Source: an uncultured Oceanisphaera sp. (GTDB taxonomy: Bacteria > Pseudomonadota > Gammaproteobacteria > Enterobacterales > Aeromonadaceae). From it: DNA of 64,000 nucleotides. The position numbers were made by a program, and so were the translations under genes. The stretch is taken from contig NZ_CANLZU010000003.1 in the NCBI RefSeq assembly GCF_947495715.1, positions 124,001 through 188,000 of the forward strand, read 5' to 3'. The notes beneath the pieces are model-generated. The model saw only the letters and a program-made list of their open reading frames with translations, was not told the origin of the DNA and searched no databases. Shown here one piece after another: positions 9,772 through 19,260 of the stretch. Position 1 is the stretch's first letter. Every line of letters starts with the position of its first letter.

Positions 9772-10494
9772 TCAATAACCGGCAAATTCCTCGGTACGCA
9801 ACTGATCTTCGGCGACCCCGGCATCAAGCAGCATGGTTTTCATCGCCGCCACCAGCCCGGGCGGCCCGTCCAGATAATAAACGGGTCGGGTCAGGTCGGT
9901 CAGATAACGCGCCAGCATGGCTCTGTCCACATAGCCGCGCTCGCCTTGCCAGTGTTGTGCCGACTGCTCGGCCTGACTCATGGTGGCCACCAAAGTGCAG
10001 CCCGGATTATCGGCACAAACCTGTGTCAGCTCGTCGAGAAAGGCGGCATCTTCCGGCCGCCGGTTGGCATAAAACAGCGTCATTTTGCGCCCCTTATGCT
10101 CGGCAACGGCCTGCAGCAGCATGCTTCTGACCGGTGTGATGCCGATGCCGCCGGTAATAAACACCAGCTCCCGAGTCACATCGACAGGCAGGGTAAAATC
10201 GCCATAAGGACCCTTGAGGGTAACGTCGGCCCCCGGCTCCAGAGCACTGATCACCCGCTTGAAGGCGCTGTCTCTGATGCGAGTGGCGACCATCAGCTCG
10301 GACTCGGCAGGGGTGGACGCCAGAGAGAGAATACGCCCGTTACCCTCTTCGTCGGTTTCGGGCGGATCGACCAGTAACAGGCGGGCACACTGACCGGCCT
10401 TGAAGCCGAAATCATCGGGCTTGTCGAAATACAACGCCAGGGTGTCTTCGGCAACCCGTTGCTTGCGCTTGAGTGTGAGTTGATAACTGGCCAT
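9772..10494 (-). CDS. FAD/NAD(P) oxidoreductase, ferredoxin reductase-like
   Basis: 240 residues forming a bare ferredoxin-reductase-type flavoprotein. The FAD-binding part carries GRILSLAST and KGPYGDFTL; the NAD(P) part has FITGGIGITPVRSML and the terminal YLDGPPGLVAAMKTML and EEFAGY. No iron-sulfur or haem domain is fused, so an external redox partner is expected. The ATG has GAGGAG ahead of it. It lies 24 bases after the small gene at 10519-10839 on the same strand, and the two are probably co-transcribed. Confidence 0.85.
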   Translation of the reverse strand: MASYQLTLKRKQRVAEDTLALYFDKPDDFGFKAGQCARLLLVDPPETDEEGNGRILSLASTPAESELMVATRIRDSAFKRVISALEPGADVTLKGPYGDFTLPVDVTRELVFITGGIGITPVRSMLLQAVAEHKGRKMTLFYANRRPEDAAFLDELTQVCADNPGCTLVATMSQAEQSAQHWQGERGYVDRAMLARYLTDLTRPVYYLDGPPGLVAAMKTMLLDAGVAEDQLRTEEFAGY

Positions 10495-10518
10495 GACCGA
10501 TGGCTCCTCTGACTCGAA

Positions 10519-10839
10519 TCAGACTTCAATATCCAGCTCGATGCCGGCGTCCTCATTCGAGCTGTGATAACGCCGGTTGATGATATCGAGCCGACGGCTC
10601 ATGGCGGTGTTGGCACCAATCAGACAGAATGCACCCCGGTGTAAGCCCAGCCAGGCTTCAAAGGCGGCCTGGCGCCGATCCCGTTCTCGATCCTGATGGC
10701 GCGGCCGAATGGCAACATAAGGCTGCACCGCCGTAATCACCGGTATTACCGGGCGACGCACCTGATCGGCATGAGCCGACTCGGTGCCGGGCTGAACCAG
10801 ATTGGGCAACATGGTGGGCAAGATTACCGGTATTGTCAT
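10519..10839 (-). CDS. Small conserved-looking protein of unknown function
   Basis: 106 residues. I do not recognise a family. A textbook ribosome-binding site (GGGAGG, five bases ahead of ATG) and close spacing to the downstream flavin reductase support a real gene. The protein begins MTIPVILPTMLPNL, has a basic central stretch (RPRHQDRERDRRQAAFEAW) and an acidic C-terminus. No signal peptide, membrane helix or metal motif stands out. Confidence 0.65.
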   Translation of the reverse strand: MTIPVILPTMLPNLVQPGTESAHADQVRRPVIPVITAVQPYVAIRPRHQDRERDRRQAAFEAWLGLHRGAFCLIGANTAMSRRLDIINRRYHSSNEDAGIELDIEV

Positions 10840-10919
10840 CGCAACCTCCCTGCATGAATTACCTGATTATGGCTGCCGTGCCTTCGATCGGTACATAATC
10901 ACCGAGCCCTTACTATAGG

Positions 10920-11732
10920 TCAGCTCACCGAGATTGACAGCCCGGTGTCCGGGTCTTGCCTGCCGGCCACATTGAGCAAAAAAGCGCGTATTTGCTCGGC
11001 GGTGGCCTCCGGATGCGAAATAAAGGAAGCGTGCGAAGCCCGGGGCTCAACGTGGCTTTGGCTGTGCGGTGCCAGGGCATCGACCAGGGCAACGGCCTTT
11101 TTCGGCACCAGGCCGTCGAGCCGGCCATACAGGCGCAACATGGGTAATTGCAGCCGACTCAAGCCGGTGCGCAAATCCACATCGCCCAGCAGCGCCAGGC
11201 CGGCGGCCAGCGCGGCCGGATCGGGCGCCGGCTTTTGAGCCAGGCTGTCACGCAGTTGGCGAATGTCTTCCCGCGCATGTTCGCTGCCCATCGCCTGCAG
11301 CGCCAGAAAACGATTGACCACCTGCCGATGATCCTCGGCCAGTTGCTGTTCAAAGGCTGCCAGTACCGCAGGCTTGATGCCGGGCCAGTCGTCCCCGGCG
11401 ACAAACCGGGGCGAGCTGGCCAGGGTGATCAGGCTTCGCACCCGCATTGGTGCCTGCAGGGCGGCATGGGTGGCGACCAGCCCGCCCAGCGACCAGCCCA
11501 GCCAGGCCGCCTCGTCGGGCACGGCTCCCAACACGGCGGCGGCCCAGTCATCCAGGCCGGCATGCGCAGGCAGCGCCGGGCTGTGGCCAAAGCCGGGCAA
11601 GTCGACCAGATGCAGCCGAAAGTCTGCTTCCAGTCGTGGGGCCAGCCCCTGCCAGACCGCACCGTTCATGCCCCAGCCGTGCAACAACACCAGATCCGGC
11701 CCCCGGCCGCGCCGTTCTACATATACACTCAT
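10920..11732 (-). CDS. bioH: Pimeloyl-[ACP] methyl ester esterase BioH
   Basis: About 270 residues, alpha/beta hydrolase. The oxyanion region VLLHGWGMN, nucleophile Ser81 in GWSLGG, Asp in LYGRLDGLVP near 205 and His in PRASHASF near 233 form the catalytic triad. BioH removes the methyl group from pimeloyl-ACP methyl ester at the end of pimelate synthesis for biotin. The ATG at 11732 is preferred over an upstream TTG. The bioH-comF-nfuA arrangement with bioH divergent is the same as in enterobacteria. The C-terminus is slightly extended. Confidence 0.9.
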   Translation of the reverse strand: MSVYVERRGRGPDLVLLHGWGMNGAVWQGLAPRLEADFRLHLVDLPGFGHSPALPAHAGLDDWAAAVLGAVPDEAAWLGWSLGGLVATHAALQAPMRVRSLITLASSPRFVAGDDWPGIKPAVLAAFEQQLAEDHRQVVNRFLALQAMGSEHAREDIRQLRDSLAQKPAPDPAALAAGLALLGDVDLRTGLSRLQLPMLRLYGRLDGLVPKKAVALVDALAPHSQSHVEPRASHASFISHPEATAEQIRAFLLNVAGRQDPDTGLSISVS

Positions 11733-11760
11733 CTGCAAACCCCGTTATCTTGATACCGCC

Positions 11761-12456
11761 ATGATAAGACGGCTGACCGCCCGCTTACAATCAGGCCCTC
11801 TCTGGTGGGGCCAGTGCCTGCTGTGTCGGCACGACTGCGAGCAACAGGCGCTGATCTGCCGTCAGTGCCGGGACGAGTTGCCACAGCTGGAACACCCCTG
11901 CCCGCGATGCGCCTTTCCGCTGGCGGTGACAGACGCTCACTGCGGCCAATGTCAGCGCCGTCCGCCACCCTGGCAACGAATGCGGGTACTGGCCGACTTT
12001 GAGTCGCCCTACCCTCGCCTGATCCACGACCTCAAATATCATCAACGGGCATTGAACGGTCGCCTGCTCGGTCAGTTGCTGGCCCGACAACTGGCACCAC
12101 CCTATCCGGAGGCCATACTGCCGGTGCCATTGCACTGGTGGCGGCAACTGAGGCGAGGCTACAACCAGGCCACCGAAATTGCCCGCGGCCTGCAGGATGT
12201 ACTGAACATTCCGGTGGATACTGACGCCTTGCGTCGACTGCGCGCCACCGCCTCTCAGACCCAACTCAATCGCCGCCAGCGCAAGCGAAACCTGCACGGC
12301 GCCTTTGCTGCTCGCCCCATGGCATATCATCACGTGGCATTGCTGGATGATGTGATCACCACCGGCACCACCATGACCGAGCTGACCCGGCTGCTACACC
12401 GCCAGGGGGTAAGCCGGGTAGAGGTGTGGGCCGCATGCCGGACTCTTGATCACTGA
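11761..12456 (+). CDS. comF: ComF/GntX family phosphoribosyltransferase-like protein
   Basis: 231 residues. The N-terminal zinc-ribbon region has cysteine pairs (CLLC, CRQC, CPRC, CGQC). The C-terminal phosphoribosyltransferase domain has the PRPP loop ALLDDVITTGTTMTE and the LRRGYNQATEIARGL block typical of ComF. In naturally competent species ComF aids DNA uptake and recombination; in E. coli the homologue is GntX. The start at 11761 lies only 28 bases from the divergent bioH start, so the promoters must overlap the coding regions. Confidence 0.88.
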   Translation: MIRRLTARLQSGPLWWGQCLLCRHDCEQQALICRQCRDELPQLEHPCPRCAFPLAVTDAHCGQCQRRPPPWQRMRVLADFESPYPRLIHDLKYHQRALNGRLLGQLLARQLAPPYPEAILPVPLHWWRQLRRGYNQATEIARGLQDVLNIPVDTDALRRLRATASQTQLNRRQRKRNLHGAFAARPMAYHHVALLDDVITTGTTMTELTRLLHRQGVSRVEVWAACRTLDH

Positions 12457-12528
12457 CGACTATTCAAGCGGCGGCAACAGGAGTATGATTTAAAGTTGAG
12501 TTGTTTAGTCAGGTTTACGAGGATAGCG

Positions 12529-13107
12529 ATGATTACGATTTCCGAAACCGCCCAGGAACATTTCCGCAAACTGTTGTCGCAACAGCCGGAAGGCACCAAT
12601 ATCCGGGTGTTTGTGGTTAACCCGGGCACCCCCAACGCCGAATGCGGCGTCTCTTACTGCCCGCCCGATGCCGTCGATCATGACGATATGCATTTGCCGT
12701 TCGAAGGTTTTGAGGCGGTCGTGGATCAGCAGAGCGTCTCTTTCCTGGACGCCGCCGAAATCGATTTTGTCAGCGATCAGATGGGCTCTCAGCTCACCCT
12801 GAAAGCCCCCAATGCCAAAATGGCCAAGGTACCGGATGATGCGCCGCTGGCGGACCGAGTCGAATATGTGCTGCAGTCCCAGATCAACCCGGGGCTGGCC
12901 AGCCACGGCGGCAAGGTGGTACTGACCGAAATCACGCCGGATGGCCTGGCCATTCTGCAGTTTGGCGGCGGCTGTAACGGTTGCTCCATGATTGATGTCA
13001 CGCTGAAAGATGGTATCGAAAAGCAGCTGCTTGAACTGTTTGCCGGCGAAATTACCGGTGTGCGCGATGCCACCGATCATGAGCGCGGCGAGCACTCCTA
13101 CTACTGA
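12529..13107 (+). CDS. nfuA: Fe-S biogenesis protein NfuA
   Basis: 192 residues, the same length as E. coli NfuA. The N-terminal degenerate A-type domain begins [16 protein letters not shown]. The C-terminal Nfu domain carries Cys149 and Cys152 in GGGCNGCSM, which bind the [4Fe-4S] cluster between two subunits. NfuA delivers clusters to apoproteins, especially under oxidative stress or iron limitation. It lies downstream of comF with a 72-base gap and ends at a strong terminator. Confidence 0.95.
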   Translation: MITISETAQEHFRKLLSQQPEGTNIRVFVVNPGTPNAECGVSYCPPDAVDHDDMHLPFEGFEAVVDQQSVSFLDAAEIDFVSDQMGSQLTLKAPNAKMAKVPDDAPLADRVEYVLQSQINPGLASHGGKVVLTEITPDGLAILQFGGGCNGCSMIDVTLKDGIEKQLLELFAGEITGVRDATDHERGEHSYY

Positions 13108-13140
13108 GTTCACCACTCGGTGTAGTAAAAGGCGAATAGT

Positions 13141-13170
13141 AAAAAGGGAGCCATGTCGGCTCCCTTTTTT
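13141..13170 (+). terminator. Terminator of nfuA
   Basis: AAAGGGAGCC/GGCTCCCTTT stem with a five-base loop and a T-run, 34 bases after the nfuA stop; the A-run upstream makes it potentially bidirectional. Confidence 0.88.
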
Positions 13171-13201
13171 GTCAGTATTTACCGTTTAACCCGCTGAAGT
13201 C

Positions 13202-13470
13202 GGCCAAAGGGTCCGACTCCGCCGACACGCCGTAAACCCCTCCCTGGGGGCTCAACCGCGCCATCCTTGGCGCAGATGGTCGGCTGAGCAGATCCCCTTG
13301 TCCTCCTGCAAGCTTCTCCATGCCTGTTAGTGTCACCGGCAGACGACTCAAGAGTTAAAAGGAGACAGCAGGGATTGCCTCAGCCGACCGTCACATGACA
13401 GGGATGTCATGTGCTGAGCGCCACAAGGATGTGCTTGAAGCGGGTCGGAGGAGGCAACCCTGTTGCCTCC
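13202..13470 (+). repeat. Composite interspersed repeat, copy A (type I then type II)
   Basis: Fills the gap between the convergent nfuA and gpsA genes. The type I module (13202-13306) has outer arms GGCCAAAGGGTCCGACTC and the partner ending GATCCCCTTGTCC. Its inner hairpins are CCCC-TCCCT-GGGG and GCGCC-ATCCTT-GGCGC. The type II module (13361-13470) has arms GGAGACAGCAGGGATTGCC and CAACCCTGTTGCCTCC. Its inner hairpins have stem CACATGAC with loop AGGGAT and stem CAC with loop AAGGAT. Type II read forward resembles type I read backward, so the element is an inverted pair. No protein is encoded. Confidence 0.85.
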
Positions 13471-13534
13471 TAGCTTCGATACGCTAGATAAACCTGACTT
13501 GTGACGCAAAGATAGGCTTATCGCTTGCGGCACG

Positions 13535-14539
13535 TTATTCCGTCTTGCGATCCCGGCTCAGCAGGGCAATGGCCGCTTCTTTGGCATTCTTGCCCTGATA
13601 CAGCACCTGATAGACCTGCTCGCAGATGGGCATTTCCACGCTGTAACGGGCCGCCAGCTGATGTACTTCGGCGGCATTGCGATAGCCTTCCACCACCTGA
13701 CCGATGTCGGTCATGGCTGCCTGCACGTCCTGTCCCCGGCCGAGGGCCAGGCCAAAACGGCGGTTGCGCGACTGATTGTCGGTGCAGGTCAGCACCAGAT
13801 CACCCAGCCCCGCCATGCCCATGAAGGTTTCCTGTCTGGCACCCAGGGCCACGCCCAGGCGCTGCAGCTCCACCATGCCACGGGTAATCAGCGCGGTACG
13901 GGCGTTGGCACCGAAACCCAGGCCGTCGGCCAGGCCGGCACCGATGGCGATGACGTTTTTCACCGCCCCACCGAGTTGCAAGCCCACCATGTCGTCGTTG
14001 AGATAAACCCGGAACGAGCGATCACAGTGCACCAGATCCGCCAAGTCGCCGGCAAAATCATCGTCGGAAGACGCAAGAGAAATGGCGGTGGGTAGCCCCA
14101 TGGCCAGCTCTTTGGCAAAGGTCGGCCCCGACAAGACCGCCAGCGGGATCCGGTCACCCAGAATCTCTCGGGCCACATCCTGCAACAGGCTGCCGGAAGT
14201 AGGGTCCAGCCCCTTGGTGGCCCAGGCAACGCGGCTGTCTTTGCGCAAAAACGGCTTTATCTGTTTCAGCACATCGGCAAACACATGACTCGGCACCACC
14301 ACCAGCAGATCGCGACTGGCCTGCACCACCTGCTTCAGGCCGGCTTCGGGAATCAGGCTGTCGGGAAAGGTGGCATCGGGCAGAAAAACCTTGTTGCAGC
14401 GCTCAGTGGCCAGGGTCGCCACCTGCTCGGGCCTGTGACTCCACAGCAGGGTTCGGTGGCCATTACGCGCGATGGCAATGGCCAGTGCCGTACCATAGGA
14501 GCCGGCACCCAAAACCGAGATGGCGGCATCCTTATGCAT
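13535..14539 (-). CDS. gpsA: Glycerol-3-phosphate dehydrogenase [NAD(P)+]
   Basis: 334 residues. The N-terminal dinucleotide fold [10 protein letters not shown], the WATKGLD and LSGPTFAKE blocks, catalytic-site Lys in [13 protein letters not shown] and the [11 protein letters not shown] region identify GpsA. It makes sn-glycerol 3-phosphate from dihydroxyacetone phosphate for phospholipid synthesis. The start overlaps the secB stop by one base, giving a coupled secB-gpsA pair. Full length. Confidence 0.96.
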   Translation of the reverse strand: MHKDAAISVLGAGSYGTALAIAIARNGHRTLLWSHRPEQVATLATERCNKVFLPDATFPDSLIPEAGLKQVVQASRDLLVVVPSHVFADVLKQIKPFLRKDSRVAWATKGLDPTSGSLLQDVAREILGDRIPLAVLSGPTFAKELAMGLPTAISLASSDDDFAGDLADLVHCDRSFRVYLNDDMVGLQLGGAVKNVIAIGAGLADGLGFGANARTALITRGMVELQRLGVALGARQETFMGMAGLGDLVLTCTDNQSRNRRFGLALGRGQDVQAAMTDIGQVVEGYRNAAEVHQLAARYSVEMPICEQVYQVLYQGKNAKEAAIALLSRDRKTE

Positions 14540-15021
14540 CAGGCATCCGCCTGCTGTTGCTGGGCACGCTGTACGTGGGCGGCAAACAGAGCATCGAAGT
14601 TCACCGGTGCCAGGTTCAGTTGCGGGAAGGAACCGCGACCCACCAGGCTGCCCACGGTTTCACGGGCATAGGGGAACAGGATATTGGGGCAGAAGGCACC
14701 CAGGCAGTGCGCCAGTTGCGGCTCGGCCATGTTGCCGATGGTAAAGATACCGGCCTGCTGAATTTCGCACAGGTACACGGTTTCGCCTTCGCCCATGTGG
14801 CAGGTCACGGTCAGGGTCAGTACCACTTCGAATACGTTGTCACCCAGACGGGCGCTCTTGGTATCCAGATCCAGTTTTACTTCGGGCTTCCATTCTTTCT
14901 GGAATACCAGCGGCGTGGACGGCGCTTCGAAGGACACGTCCTTCAGATAGACACGCTGGATCTGAAATTCAACCTGTTGCTGGGCCTCGGTGTTGGCGGC
15001 GCCGTTTTCTGTTTCAGCCAT
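14539..15021 (-). CDS. secB: Protein-export chaperone SecB
   Basis: 160 residues, usual SecB length. The block [16 protein letters not shown] near the N-terminus and [22 protein letters not shown] in the second half are family hallmarks. The homotetramer keeps preproteins unfolded and hands them to SecA. Translationally coupled to gpsA, and 31 bases downstream of yibN. E. coli has grxC between yibN and secB; it is absent here. Confidence 0.96.
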   Translation of the reverse strand: MAETENGAANTEAQQQVEFQIQRVYLKDVSFEAPSTPLVFQKEWKPEVKLDLDTKSARLGDNVFEVVLTLTVTCHMGEGETVYLCEIQQAGIFTIGNMAEPQLAHCLGAFCPNILFPYARETVGSLVGRGSFPQLNLAPVNFDALFAAHVQRAQQQQADA

Positions 15022-15052
15022 GAAGATATCCTTATTTTTATGCGTTGAAAGA

Positions 15053-15481
15053 TTAACGTTTGGTTACCGGCAGGTTCTGGGTACGCCAGTCGGCCATGCC
15101 GCCACGCAGGGCGTGAACCTGGTTGAAGCCGGCCTTGGTCAACAGACGACCGACACCGCTGGTGGTCATACCGGTTTCGCACACCAGTATGACCGGCTTG
15201 TCCTGGTATTTCTCGATCAGGTTCAGGTTATTGGCCTTGAGCTGAGCGGCAGGCACGTTGATGGCGCCGGCAATGTGGCCCTTGCGGAATTCTTCGGCGG
15301 CGCGAACATCCACCACCACGGCGTTTTGCTTGTTGATCAGTAATACCGCCTGCTGACTCGGTACTATCTGCACCTTGGTCAGTTTGGACATCAGGGTCAT
15401 GTAGATGATGACGGCAACCAGGCCCAGCCAGACCATGCTCAGCATGGGGTGACTGGCGGCAAAATCGAGGTACTCTTGCAT
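15053..15481 (-). CDS. yibN: Membrane-anchored rhodanese YibN
   Basis: 142 residues: one N-terminal membrane helix (about 12-31) followed by a single rhodanese domain. The active-site loop is CETGMTTSG with its Cys near residue 97; [22 protein letters not shown] is the typical rhodanese block. First gene of yibN-secB-gpsA, divergent from gpmI-envC, the same neighbourhood as in enterobacteria. YibN has been linked to the membrane insertion machinery; the sulfur substrate is not known. Confidence 0.9.
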   Translation of the reverse strand: MQEYLDFAASHPMLSMVWLGLVAVIIYMTLMSKLTKVQIVPSQQAVLLINKQNAVVVDVRAAEEFRKGHIAGAINVPAAQLKANNLNLIEKYQDKPVILVCETGMTTSGVGRLLTKAGFNQVHALRGGMADWRTQNLPVTKR

Positions 15482-15699
15482 AATGTTACTTCTTTAGAGT
15501 CAAAATACGGAAAAGCCCGAGTATACATGGGGCATCGGTAAATAACAGCAGCCCGAGTCCAATCACCCTTCTCCACCTTCGTGGCCGGAATTGCCGCCGG
15601 TGTTCGGCTGGAGACCAAATCGGCAACTGTAGTAAGATAAAGCCGGTTAAGCCGCCTCGACCCGTCTTTATACAACAAATAACAACATAGGTTTACACT

Positions 15700-17232
15700 A
15701 TGAACTCGACCAAAAAGCCCCTGGTTCTCATCATTATGGATGGATGGGGTTATAGTGAAAAAACGGAACATAACGCCATTCACACCGCGCATACTCCGGT
15801 GCTCGACGACCTGATGCAACACCGCCCCTCGATGCTGATTTCCACCTCCGGTCACGACGTGGGTCTGCCCGAAGGCCAGATGGGCAACTCCGAGGTTGGC
15901 CACGTCAACATCGGTGCCGGCCGCATCGTTTATCAGGATCTGACCCGCATCGACAAGGCCATCGAAAACGGGGATTTCTTCTCCAATCCGGTGCTGACCG
16001 CCGCCATCGACGGCGCCGCCGATCAGGGCAAGGCCGTGCATATCATGGGCCTGCTGTCGGCCGGTGGCGTACACAGTCATGAAGACCAGATAGCCACCAT
16101 GATCAACATGGCCGCCGAGCGCGGTGCCGAGCACATCTATCTGCATGCCTTTCTCGATGGCCGGGATGTCGCCCCCCGCTCCGCCCAGCCGTCCATCGAA
16201 CGTGTCGACACCCTGTTTGCCGACTTGGGTAAGGGTCGTCTGGCCTCGGTGGTGGGGCGTTACTTCGCCATGGACAGAGACAACCGCTGGGATCGGGTAC
16301 AAAGCGCCTATGATTTGCTGACCCAGGGCCGGGCCGAGTATCACAGTGCCACCGGTGTCGAGGCGCTGCAGGCCGCCTATGCCCGTGAAGAAAACGACGA
16401 ATTCGTCCAGACCACCACCGTCGGTGAGCCGGTTTCCATGCAGGACGGCGATGCGGTCATCTTCATGAACTTTCGTGCCGATCGGGCCCGGGAGCTGACC
16501 CGCGCCTTCGTGCAGGATGATTTCACCGGCTTTGAACGTACCAGCCGGCCGGCCCTGAGCAGCTTCGTGATGCTGACCGAATATGCGGCCGACATCGACA
16601 CGTCCTGTGCCTATCCGCCCGAGGCTCTGCCCAACACCCTGGGTGAATGGCTGGCCAAACACAACAAGACCCAGTTGCGTATCTCCGAGACCGAAAAGTA
16701 CGCGCACGTCACCTTCTTCTTCAACGGTGGCCGGGAAGCCTGCTTCGAGGGCGAACAGCGCGAGCTGATCCCCAGCCCCCAGGTGGCCACCTACGATCTG
16801 CAGCCGGAAATGAACGCCGAATTGCTCACCGACAAACTGGTGGCCGCCATCAAAAGCCAGGCCTATGACGTCATCATCTGCAACTACCCCAACGGCGACA
16901 TGGTCGGCCACACCGGGGTATTCGAGGCGGCGGTCAAGGCCTGTGAAGCCGTGGACACCTCCATCGGCCGGGTAGTGGAAGCGCTGGAACAAGTGGGCGG
17001 CGAAGCGCTGATCACCGCCGATCACGGCAATGCCGAGCAGATGGTCAATCCGGTCACCGGTCAGGTACAAACTGCGCACACCAACCTGCCGGTGCCGCTG
17101 ATTTACGTCGGCCGCGATGCGGTTCCGGCCGCCAAGGGCCGGCTGTCGGATCTGGCACCGACCATGCTGAGCCTGATGGGGATGGAAACACCGACGCAAA
17201 TGACTGGCAAGCCTCTGATGGTTCTGAAATAA
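15700..17232 (+). CDS. gpmI: 2,3-bisphosphoglycerate-independent phosphoglycerate mutase
   Basis: 510 residues. The metal-binding and catalytic blocks are present: IMDGWGYS, the catalytic-serine region [57 protein letters not shown] and TADHGNAE. It interconverts 3- and 2-phosphoglycerate using two manganese ions. The 218-base divergent region to yibN holds the promoters. EnvC begins 10 bases after its stop. Confidence 0.96.
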   Translation: MNSTKKPLVLIIMDGWGYSEKTEHNAIHTAHTPVLDDLMQHRPSMLISTSGHDVGLPEGQMGNSEVGHVNIGAGRIVYQDLTRIDKAIENGDFFSNPVLTAAIDGAADQGKAVHIMGLLSAGGVHSHEDQIATMINMAAERGAEHIYLHAFLDGRDVAPRSAQPSIERVDTLFADLGKGRLASVVGRYFAMDRDNRWDRVQSAYDLLTQGRAEYHSATGVEALQAAYAREENDEFVQTTTVGEPVSMQDGDAVIFMNFRADRARELTRAFVQDDFTGFERTSRPALSSFVMLTEYAADIDTSCAYPPEALPNTLGEWLAKHNKTQLRISETEKYAHVTFFFNGGREACFEGEQRELIPSPQVATYDLQPEMNAELLTDKLVAAIKSQAYDVIICNYPNGDMVGHTGVFEAAVKACEAVDTSIGRVVEALEQVGGEALITADHGNAEQMVNPVTGQVQTAHTNLPVPLIYVGRDAVPAAKGRLSDLAPTMLSLMGMETPTQMTGKPLMVLK

Positions 17233-17242
17233 TCTAGCCCAT

Positions 17243-18469
17243 ATGGGCAAACAACGACTGATCGTTTCATTATTACTGCTAAGCACCGGCCTGATGGCCG
17301 GTGCTTTTGCTTGGGCGGATGACAGCAAGGATCTCAAGAACGTTCAGGGTCAGATTGCCAGTCAGAAACAGGACGTACAGCAACAGAAAAAACAGTTGAG
17401 CCAGCTGCAGCAGCAGCTCGCCCGGGATGAAAAGGCCATTTCCGCGGTGGCCCGGAAGCTGAATCAGACTCGGCACCAGCTGAAAGACAACGAGGCCGCC
17501 CTCGCCCGGCTGGACCAGGAACACCGCGCCCTGGGCAAACAGGCCGAGCAACAACAGCAGTTGCTGGCGGAACAACTCAGGGCCGCCTATCAGAATGGCC
17601 GGCACGACTACCTGAAATTGCTGCTCAATGGTCAGGACAGCACCGAGATAGACCGGTTGCTGCACTACTATGCCCACATTAATCAGGCGCGGGCCGACGC
17701 CCTGCAACAGCTGGCTCGTACCCGCGAGCAACTGGCCGACAACCGCCGTCGTGCCGAGCAGAGCCGCAACCAGCTCAACCAGCTATTAGCCCGGCAGCAG
17801 ACCGAACGACAAAAACTGAGCGAGCAGCAGGCCAAACGCAGCCAGACCGCCAAACAACTCAATGCGGCGCTGGATCGGAGCAATCAACGCCTGAACAATC
17901 TGCAACAGGCGGCCGGTCACCTGGAACGCCAGATCAAGGCCGCTCGGGAAAGAGCCGCCCGGGAACAGGCGGCGCGCGAACGAGCGGCCCGGGAACAGGC
18001 CGAACGCAACCGGCTCGCCCAACAACAGGGTGGCTCCGGCAGAACGCCGGTAGTCGCCAAAACCAGCGGCAACTTCGCCGGTCTGGCCAAGGGTACCCTG
18101 CCCTGGCCGCTCAAGGGGGCGCTTATCCATCGCTTCGGCTCTGCCCGCACCAGCCAGATGCACTGGAAAGGCCTGCTGATCGGCGCTCCGGTCGGCAAGG
18201 AAGTCAGCGCCATCGCAAATGGCCAGGTGGTGTACGCCGACTGGCTCAGCGGTTTCGGCATGGTGATGGTGATCGATCACGGCAAAGGCTTCATGAGCCT
18301 CTATGGCCATAACCAATCGCTGCTGCGCAACCCCGGTGACGAGGTCAAGGCCGGCCAGCCCATCGCGCTGAGTGGCGAAAGCGGTGGCCAGGACAAGGCC
18401 GGCCTCTACTTTGAAATTCGTTATCAGGGCAAGGCCATCGATCCCCAGCCCTGGCTGGCACGAGGCTGA
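17243..18469 (+). CDS. envC: Murein hydrolase activator EnvC
   Basis: 408 residues: signal peptide (cleavage near AFA), a long glutamine-rich coiled coil (about 30-260, with repeated RERAAREQA units near 240-255) and a C-terminal LytM/M23 domain (about 285-405). The domain is degenerate as in EnvC: an HWKGLLIGAP segment stands where active peptidases bind zinc. EnvC is recruited by FtsX to activate amidases at the septum, and ftsEX lies 7 kb away in this window. Co-transcribed with gpmI. Confidence 0.93.
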   Translation: MGKQRLIVSLLLLSTGLMAGAFAWADDSKDLKNVQGQIASQKQDVQQQKKQLSQLQQQLARDEKAISAVARKLNQTRHQLKDNEAALARLDQEHRALGKQAEQQQQLLAEQLRAAYQNGRHDYLKLLLNGQDSTEIDRLLHYYAHINQARADALQQLARTREQLADNRRRAEQSRNQLNQLLARQQTERQKLSEQQAKRSQTAKQLNAALDRSNQRLNNLQQAAGHLERQIKAARERAAREQAARERAAREQAERNRLAQQQGGSGRTPVVAKTSGNFAGLAKGTLPWPLKGALIHRFGSARTSQMHWKGLLIGAPVGKEVSAIANGQVVYADWLSGFGMVMVIDHGKGFMSLYGHNQSLLRNPGDEVKAGQPIALSGESGGQDKAGLYFEIRYQGKAIDPQPWLARG

Positions 18470-18488
18470 CGTTAACGCTAGCCTGCCA

Positions 18489-18740
18489 CTAGCAGGTCGC
18501 CGCTTCCAGTTCGTCAATCAGCCACAGCGCCTCGGCCTGACTGGTGCCGCACACGTCGGCCATGGCCTTGAAGGTGCCGCACACCGCCGGCCGCTCCGGC
18601 TTGCCAAACAGCGCACAGCGCATATCCTCCAGCAGATGCAGACAGGGCTCGCCGGCGGCCTTGCCATCGGGCATACCCGGCAGCGGGCCGCTGATACTGG
18701 GGGCGATACAGCAGGCACCGCAATTACTTCGACATTCCAT
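18489..18740 (-). CDS. YkgJ-type cysteine cluster protein
   Basis: 83 residues with eight cysteines: CRSNCGACC at the N-terminus, then C near 33, 42, 54, 64 and at the C-terminus. It resembles the YkgJ/UPF0153 family of small putative Fe-S or zinc-binding proteins (GKAAGEPCLHLLEDMRCALF, PAVCGTFKA blocks). Convergent with envC, 19 bases apart. Function unknown. Confidence 0.82.
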   Translation of the reverse strand: MECRSNCGACCIAPSISGPLPGMPDGKAAGEPCLHLLEDMRCALFGKPERPAVCGTFKAMADVCGTSQAEALWLIDELEAATC

Positions 18741-18858
18741 TACACGACCTCTCGACTTGGCCGAGCAGTATAACGGCTCGCGGCCGCCCGCAGTAGTGGG
18801 GAGTCAAGGCCGGCGGATTGGTATAAAATGGCGTTTTTCATCACACTGGATGTTTACC

Positions 18859-19236
18859 ATGCGCCTGACCGTTCACTGCCTGGAGCAACTGCCGGCCATT
18901 CATCGTCACCACGCCGACATCATACTGCAGGGCAGAGCCCTGCCCGAGCAGGCGGTATTTTATCTCGCCACCTTTAACGACAGGGCTGTGGCTCTGGCCT
19001 GGCGACAGCAGGAGCGAATCGACTTTATCGCGGTACGCGACATTACCCGCCGCCGGGGCATAGGCCGGGAGCTGTTGCGCCAGATCCGACAGGAAGCCCG
19101 GGCCGCCGGCCTGACCCGACTCGACTGCAACCCGGCCCAGGCGCCGGAAGAACAAAGAGCCGGACTGGCCGCCTTTTTAACCAGCCAGGGCTTCAGCACC
19201 CAGGCGGGACTGCTAAGCTGTTGCCTAGACAAATAA
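18859..19236 (+). CDS. panM: GNAT-family PanM/PanZ, PanD maturation factor
   Basis: 125 residues. A reduced GNAT fold with acetyl-CoA loop RDITRRRGIGRELLRQI and the C-terminal block GLTRLDCNPAQAPEE. It matches the small PanM family that triggers self-cleavage of aspartate decarboxylase PanD and restrains it when CoA is abundant. ATG at 18859 is used; an in-frame ATG at 18850 is possible. fumC begins 24 bases downstream. Confidence 0.75.
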   Translation: MRLTVHCLEQLPAIHRHHADIILQGRALPEQAVFYLATFNDRAVALAWRQQERIDFIAVRDITRRRGIGRELLRQIRQEARAAGLTRLDCNPAQAPEEQRAGLAAFLTSQGFSTQAGLLSCCLDK

Positions 19237-19260
19237 AGGTCAACAGCAAAGGAGGCGGTG

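Noticed and set aside
15439-17337. 632-codon open frame on the minus strand
   Set aside because: Antisense to gpmI, which is unmistakable by its motifs.
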